Assembly (NCBI GenBank): GCA_033439685.1
Contig: JAUEDM010000001.1
Location: 8,928,001-8,992,000 of the forward strand
Length of the DNA: 64,000 bases
Origin: Apodospora peruviana
Taxonomy: Eukaryota > Ascomycota > Sordariomycetes > Sordariales > Lasiosphaeriaceae
Direction of reading: 5' to 3'
This document shows, one piece after another, positions 58,139 to 64,000 of this stretch. A model generated the notes under the pieces. It had not been told where the DNA came from and made no database searches. It saw nothing but the letters and a program-made list of their open reading frames with translations. The position numbers and the translations under genes are program-made. The first letter of the stretch is position 1, and each line of letters opens with the position of its first letter.

Positions 58139-59342
58139 TTACACCTCCTTAAGACGCGCCGGCACCCAGACGTTCTCGGCATTCCAGTCCCACACCCTAC
58201 CGGTGTTGTGCGGCCACTCCTGCTCCCATTGACTTTGTTCCTCAGGGGCAGGCCTCCCGACCTCCCAGGCGACGGAATAGAGCCCATCGGAGGGACGGAC
58301 GGCGACGTATCGCTGCCGGAGGAAAATCAGGTCCCGCCGGGTGTTGGCTATGGCTGTGCAGATGTCGTTGGCGCACCGGGGGAGGTGGTAGAAGTTCCTC
58401 TTGAGCTGTTGTTGATTCTGCTTTTTGGTAGTAGTGGTGTCATCGTTGTCGTGGCCGTGGTTGGGATCGGGGTCCTTGGTGTGGGGATTGTCGTCCTCTG
58501 CTCTTTGCGGGCGGCGTTTAGGTTGTCCATGTCCTTTTGAGGGTCGTTGGGCTGGTTAACAGTGTCACAACTTGGACCTGGCCGGCCTCTGCTTCCTTGC
58601 GGGCGGCGTTCAAGTTGTCGCGGGCTTCTTGGCGGAGGCGGAGGGTTTTGTAGAGTTGGGCGTGCAGCCGGGAGGAGCAGGCTCACAGAAAAAAGATTTG
58701 TCTTGCTGCAGAGGATTGGTCTGACTCGATTTGGGTGAGCCATTGTTGGTGCCACTCTTCTTGGGGAGGAGGTGGTGGTGGTTGATGCTACTGTTGATCG
58801 GGTTGCCAGGGTTGGGGATATACCATCCATTGTTGATGAGTTTGCGGTTGGTGCGAATGGTGATGATGTCGCTGGTGACCCTGGTGGCGATAGGGGAATA
58901 TCTGTGACTGATGCTGCTGTCCCGAATGAGGTTGAAACTGCTGCTGCTCATACCGATGCTCCTGATCCCACCGGCGTTGCTGTTCGCAATGCCGCTGCTG
59001 CCGCCATCGCTCCTGCTGTTACCATTCGTATTCTAGTCGGCGCGGTTCTTCCAGCTCTGCCTGTTGCGATTGTTGCTGTTGGTGATGGGATTGGTCGCCA
59101 GTGTCTCCAAACTGCAGCTTGGGAGGTCTTTGCGGTGATCTAGCATGAGCGGCATGGTACTGAGCTACTGCGCCTGGGGAGGTGGCCGATCTACGAGAAG
59201 CGATATTATCGTTGCTGGGGACAATCATAGGAGCGGTGGCCGGTGCAACCTCTTTCTTTTCAGCGTTTGGAGCTGGCTCGAGAACTATATTAAGGGGGAT
59301 ATCTCCCGTTGGAGAGTGCCCAGGACTTGTTGCATCCGCCAT
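58139..59342 (-). pseudogene. Gln-rich hypothetical gene with several stops and a frame break
   Basis: The frame starts at an ATG (59342; MADATSPGHSPTGDIPL) and stays coding-like through a Gln/His/Pro-rich region (for example QQWMVYPQPWQPDQQ) to YKTLRLRQEARDNL. It is crossed by TAA (59019), TAG (58788) and TGA (58683), all in one frame. Each can arise from CAA, CAG or CGA by a single C-to-T change. A segment of about 33 bases is then repeated (58587-58619 and 58495-58529), and the second copy lacks one base. The C-terminal part, in the shifted frame, reads NDICTAIANTRRDLIFL, WEVGRPAPEEQSQW and WNAENVWVPARLKEV to a TAA at 58139. No known domain; low-complexity N-terminus and a helical C-terminus. 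Confidence 0.5.
58495..58619 (-). repeat. Two-copy internal duplication of about 33 bases
   Basis: Both copies encode DNLNAARKE on the minus strand. They differ by a few substitutions and one missing base. The copies start about 90 bases apart, inside the Gln-rich pseudogene. Confidence 0.7.
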
Positions 59343-60882
59343 CGTGGAGGACTTGAAAAGATTATTCCTCTGAGGTAGTTAGGGATCTCGTTTTTCCTGT
59401 GAGCTGGATATTTATATAGAAGGGCGAACTCCTTAACGACAGCGTGGGTGAAGATGGTAGACAAAAGTCGTTTTTGGAAGTTCGTCCGACTTGTGAAAAT
59501 TTTATGACCAAAATCTTGCCCACGAGCACTGCAATAGACAGTCTTTGGAGTTTTGGAATGAGCCATGTTCACTACACAGGCGTGAAGAGCATTTCGGAAT
59601 CTGACTGAGCATGATGGGGCTGGATAACCAGACGACTTGGTTGTTGGTCACTTGGATGGGAAAAACATATGGAGTTGCTCATTTAAAACAAACTTGTAGC
59701 CTTGCGTAAACATATGATCAAAGGGACGGCTATCTGATTGTATGATTCAGCCTGCCGGGCCGACGTTCGATGCGCCTTCATATCAAATCAAACGTCCTTC
59801 CAAACACCAATCTACAGACCAGATGATTCTCGTAACCGGCATGGCACCTCTTAACGTTCCCGGCGAATCATCTACGCATGAGGGCACTCGACAAATCTAT
59901 TATATAGGTTGGAGTTGAGATGCAAGTCATAACAAGTCAGTTGGCTGTGTTTGTTACCATTACTCCTCGTGCGACGACGATTGATAAGGTCACTCACGAT
60001 CTGGTCCTAGAAATAGCCGTGACACACATGTTACCTTGATTACCTACCTGGTAGCTTCTTGTGGTATGTTCGACGTGCAAAGGATGACTGACTACCTTAC
60101 CTACCCTGGGCTGATGGGATGAGCGTGTACACCCGTACATAGGTACCTATTGCCCACTGTCGGCAGTTTCTGCTTGAATGACGACTGTGACGTTTGGCAG
60201 TGAAATAGGATCGCAGATCTTGTGGTAAATTACCTGGTAGTCAGGTCCAAGCATCTTCTTCCTCGTTATGGTGCAGTTTTCACTGGACATTATTTGCTTC
60301 CGAAAATCGAAATAGTTCTTTTCATCATAATTTGAGTTTCTTTCATTCTCCCCGCTGATGCATACCATCTATCCGGAGACTATATGCGAACCAAACCACC
60401 ATGCACAAACGTTATAGCCACTGACTTGGTAAACAGGAATAAAAATACCAACTTGTGATCTACGAGCCGATGATACCTGGGTTGGTAAATAGGAATTCAG
60501 GGGTTAATCTGATGTTGACTTTCGGTATTTCCCACCTCAGGTACGAAGGGAGAAGTCATAACACCATACCGGTTAGTTACCGGTAGATCCAATCAGGTAT
60601 CTGTTCGGCAATGGGTGGTGGGTTGATGACTCGTGTGTATGAGTGATCGCACTGCAATTTTAGCTCAGACGGAGGCCATGAATACTTCACGTGTACGGAT
60701 TAACTTGTGCTCTTTCCCACCTCAGGGAACGGTGCGAAAATTCCTTGTTTGCACTCGATCAAAAGCGACATGCAAAACCAGATATTAAATAAATGAAGAC
60801 CGACAAAAGTCTATCAGTCTCAACTCAAACGGAAAACTGCAAAAAAGCAAAAAGATATTTGTGGCATTTGCGCCGGGAATTG
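59343..60882. other. Intergenic region upstream of the tRNA-Lys 3' end
   Basis: No gene was recognised. A palindrome ATAGGTACCTAT lies at 60139-60150 and several related ACCTACC/GGTAGGT strings are nearby. T-runs on the minus strand (plus-strand A-runs at 60839-60853) are probable terminators of the tRNA gene. Confidence 0.55.
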
Positions 60883-61010
60883 AGCCCGACGTGGGGGTCG
60901 AACCCACAACCTTGAGATTAAGAGTCTCACGCTCTACCGATCTGGAGGAGGTTAGTTTTGTGTTGGAGAATTTTATGGCTTGGAGAAACTTCTTACTGAG
61001 CTAGCCGGGC
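60883..61010 (-). tRNA. tRNA-Lys (CTT) with a 55-base insertion in the D-loop
   Basis: The two ends form a canonical tRNA: acceptor GCCCGGC/GTCGGGC, TA, D-stem GCTC/GAGC, anticodon arm TGAGA-CTCTTAA-TCTCA (anticodon CTT), T-arm GTGGGTTCGACCCCCAC. Between GCTCAGT and CGGTAGAGC, where fungal tRNA-Lys has no extra bases, lie 55 bases (60940-60994). Without them the tRNA is 73 bases. The anticodon loop has no intron. The insertion contains the 8-mer TTGGAGAA twice on the plus strand. The gene may be a disrupted copy, or the insert may be removed or tolerated; the paired arms show no other damage. Confidence 0.8.
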
Positions 61011-61617
61011 GTCTTTTATTTGTTTGTGACCTTGCTGCAATTTTTAGGGTCTATATGGTTTTGCAAGTGGGCTTTGATGTGATTGGCTTGACGGCCCGTT
61101 GGCGCATACTGTGCAACAATTGTGGTGGTGATCAAATAAATCCACCAAGTTAGTAAACACATCGTTTGTCAAATAAGTCCCAAGATGAGTTCGTGAGATG
61201 GACGTATAACGCATTGATGATCAGTATCTTCGCGGTGTCTGCGCCGACACGCAGTGTGGCTGGCAATCATATCGCGTGGACGACAAGGCGTATCACTTCA
61301 ATCACAAAGTTTAGCAAAAGGGGTATGACATTGAAGATCGATTCGACAGTCAGTCAGTCAGTCTCGCCGTGTACCAACACGTACAAATAGAACTGTCAGA
61401 GCATACATAACAATAAAAGTTACATTCCCACATCAAGCTCGCATCGATGTGGGTGATTGAACCGAGACTACGGGGTAGGTAAGCTCCCATCTATATCCGT
61501 CCCCAAGATCTGCCATAGTATCTACCAGGCGGTGAAATATGTGCCCGAAACAGAGAAAAAGTACCGCCAAATCCATTTATCATCAAGAAAGCAAAAAATC
61601 ATCACACTAAACGGTGT
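61011..61617. other. Intergenic region after the Crh gene
   Basis: This is the 5' flank of the tRNA-Lys gene and 3' untranslated region of the Crh gene. A short CAGTCAGTCAGT run lies near 61350. No gene was recognised. Confidence 0.55.
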
Positions 61618-63416
61618 TTATCTGTACCCGCCGCCGCCATTCCAGTATCCTCCCTGCTGTTGCTGCTGCTGCTGTCCATACCCACCACCCTGCTGCGGGT
61701 TAGGATACCCGGTAGTCGTAAAACTCCTCTGCGGCTGCGGTAACGCCATTCCAAAGCCCGCCGGCTGCTGCGCCTGCGGGTGCTGCATCGGACCGGGCGA
61801 GCCCATCCTCATCTGCGGATTCGGGTTCGTGAAGCTGCGCGTGGGGTGCTGCTGCGGCGGGAAATATGACCCGTGCTGCTGCGGTGGTACCCCGGCCGGA
61901 CTCGGCGAGCGCATGTCCATCATCGGCGGGGGTGACCGCATCGACTGCTGGTGCATGCTCGGCGCGGGAGACCTAGTATTCGCCGCCCGATCCGAATACG
62001 GAGCGGCGAAACCGGCACTGTGATCAGGACTACGGGGCGACTGCGCGCCGTCCCTAAGCAGAGGCACGGGGCTGCGCATGGCACCAGCAGCCGCGGCACC
62101 GGCACCTGCACCAGCCCCAATAGCCGCAGCGGTCTCCCATTTCTCCTTTCCGCCGCCAGTCAGTGCCGTTGGCGTCGCAGAAGCGGAGTTGGGCACGCTG
62201 TAGCTATCCTTGTCGGCAAAGCCCTCGTTGCGCATCTCCTTGGCGTTATACTCGGTTGCGGCGTCGGCAAAGCTGTCTGGGTCGATACCGGCCTTCTTGA
62301 AGCGGTCCAGCTCGAGCCGCTCCGCCTGGAACTTGGCCTCGGCGATCTTCGCCTCGCGGGACCCCCGGCGGCGCTGGCGGATGCAGTAGAAGAGTGCAAA
62401 GATGATGAGGACACCACCGACGCCGGCGGCACTCGCGTAGATGGCGATCTTGCTGGTGGAGGGGAGCTCGTTGAACTTCTCGGATACCGACTTCTCGGGA
62501 ACTGCGTTGACGACTTCCTTGACGGTGGAGTTGCCTCTGGAGAGAGCGAAATGATTAGCATGCGCAGTCATACTTGCGCATTGCGGACTGAAACTTACTC
62601 GCTGATCTTAATGCTCTGCCACGAGCCGGTCTTGTCGCTGTACGTGTACTCCTTGCCGCTGCTAAAGTCTTCGACCATAGCACTCTTGACGAACATGGTG
62701 TACGGGCCCTTGCTGTAATCTGTGTCGCCACCGGCCCACTGGCGTGTGCCCTCAGGAAGGGTAGGATCACCACCAGCCCAGATACCAATCGAAAGCCGCA
62801 TCGGTGTCTGAGGATAATACAAGGTGTTGTTGGCATCCTTGGGCAAAAGTGTGCGGACCAAGTTGGTATCGATGTAGAAATGCAGGGCGTCCTTTGTCCA
62901 CACAGTGGTGTAGTTGTGGTAGTCATCTTGCACTCCGCCAATGGCATGGCTGGCGCCGTTGTGGAAATCCTGATGACCCTTGCCAAAGTAGTTGGTGGTA
63001 GCATTGACGTTGTCGCCACCCATAAACTCCCAGTCAATCTCGTCGAGGTCGTCACTCAGAAACATGATGGAGCTGATAATTCCTGTTCCGTGCGATGCCT
63101 TCATCCAGATTTCGGTCCGTCCCCAGAAGAAGTAGAACTTGGTCCGGATGGTGGGCGAGTCGCCCTGCTTATTGATGGTGAGTTCGGCGCCGTTGGCGGC
63201 ATTGTAGTTCACGGTCCCGACGTGTGTTTCCCAGATACTGGCTTTCGGCGTCGTGTTGAAGTGGGTGTAGAGTTCCATGCCCAGCGCCGGGTTGGGTGGA
63301 CATGTCACGTTCAGAGGCTGGCAGTCGGTCGTAACTTGGGCGGTGACAAGCTGGACGAGATTGGACGAGGCCAGCAGCGCGATGGCCGAGGCAAAAACTT
63401 GCCGTGTAAACAGCAT
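61618..63416 (-). CDS. Crh-type GH16 chitin-glucan transglycosylase with membrane anchor
   Basis: Exons 63416-62599 and 62536-61618 give 578 residues. The start at 63416 was chosen because a signal peptide (about 1-26) begins there. The GH16 domain (about 40-255) has the retaining motif DEIDWEF: nucleophile Glu126, helper Asp128, acid/base Glu130. It is followed by GHQDFH, LHFYIDTNLVRTL and SIGIWAGGD, typical of Crh proteins that cross-link chitin to beta-1,6- and beta-1,3-glucan. A single helix (about 302-325, AIYASAAGVGGVLIIFALFYCI) and a basic stop-transfer stretch replace the usual GPI signal. The 250-residue cytoplasmic tail is rich in Pro, Gln, Ser, Met and Gly, ending in a poly-Gln/Gly run. 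No chitin-binding CBM18 was seen. Confidence 0.93.
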
Positions 63417-64000
63417 GCTGAAGAAATGTGGTATCGTGAAATGAATGACAGTAGAACGCGGCGATCCAGTCGGTTCGTTGATCGGTGGTAGCTGGCACAC
63501 TCGGGGAGGCGCCGTGTCGATTTCAATGCGACGAGTACTCAAAGCTGCATATTGGTATCTTGCTGTTGGAAAAAGGATTGTCGGGATCTCGAGCTCGCGA
63601 GATAGGTATCGTATTGCTCAAAAGTGCACCAGGCCGAGCTCAATTGACGAAAACAGGAATGTCGCGAAAAGAATGGAAAAATGGCGGCAAAATGACAATG
63701 TCAGGATGCCTGGTCCGTGGACAAGAGAGCGTGGTTGTGTTGTTTGGAGGGAAAAGAACGACAAGAGTAAAAGGAGTGAACTCTTTTGTTTCAAGTGATG
63801 GTGACCCGGCGTTCGGGGAGGTGGACGTGGATGACGATGCAGGAGAAATCGGGATGAGACTGGGGAAAGAAGAAACGGCCGCCGGACCAGGAGATTGCGG
63901 AGGGTCATGAAAAAGGGGCAGCCACACCCACCACAAATGCAGGTACGGAGGGGTCAGGGTTTTGAGACCAGGCCAAAAGCGGGAAAGCCCGTTCTCTCAG
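63417..64000. other. Region upstream of the Crh gene, to the window edge
   Basis: This is the promoter and leader of the Crh gene. ORFs at 63445-63936 overlap on both strands and have no motif. A gene could start beyond the edge. Confidence 0.5.

Noticed and set aside
61951..62718. 255-codon plus-strand ORF
   Set aside because: Antisense shadow of the Crh gene tail.
1..64000. CRISPR array, operon or bacterial-type signals
   Set aside because: Intron-rich eukaryotic genes with separate promoters; no regular spaced repeats.

Overview
The window is nuclear DNA of a filamentous ascomycete, most likely a Sordariomycete. The signs are many short introns (about 50-100 bases, GT-AG, CTNAC-like branch sites), a GH62 enzyme with a fungal CBM1, fungus-specific proteins (DASH subunit Spc19, Sho1, an RO10-like protein, an NLR, a Crh transglycosylase), fungal nuclear tRNA genes, and decayed genes carrying C-to-T stop codons as repeat-induced point mutation (RIP) leaves them. 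The genus was not determined.

Layout. 0.8-9.8 kb: secreted and surface proteins. These are a GH27 alpha-galactosidase, a one-pass membrane protein with an apple-like ectodomain, a GH62 arabinofuranosidase with CBM1, a broken small secreted-protein gene and an unidentified ORF. 10.2-25.2 kb: an accessory block with a DUF3176 multi-pass membrane protein, a protein kinase joined to a C-terminal vWA-like domain, a CorA-like membrane protein, a 74-residue split gene and a NACHT-type STAND receptor (NLR). 26.0-31.1 kb: a cytochrome P450, a DsbA/FrnE-like oxidoreductase, an SDR-type oxidoreductase, and tRNA-iMet and tRNA-Cys.

32-48 kb is conserved core genome: Spc19, Sho1 (osmosensor), an RO10-like dynein/dynactin protein, an Avt-type vacuolar amino-acid transporter, mitochondrial ribosomal protein bS16m and NAD(P)HX epimerase. 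Two pairs are divergent and share a promoter (RO10/Avt and bS16m/epimerase). 48-60 kb is gene-poor and looks decayed: ORF fragments, two related small ORFs, two genes interrupted by C-to-T stops, and tRNA-Val. The end holds a tRNA-Lys gene with a 55-base insertion in its D-loop and a Crh-type GH16 cell-wall transglycosylase.

How the genes fit together. GH27 and GH62 act on plant galactosides and arabinoxylan. Sho1 and the Crh enzyme belong to osmotic and cell-wall homeostasis. The NLR, kinase-vWA, CorA-like and DUF3176 genes are of the lineage-specific kind often found together in fungal accessory regions; a shared role in self/non-self recognition is a hypothesis. Gene models were built by hand: splice sites were chosen so that phases match and every exon stays open.
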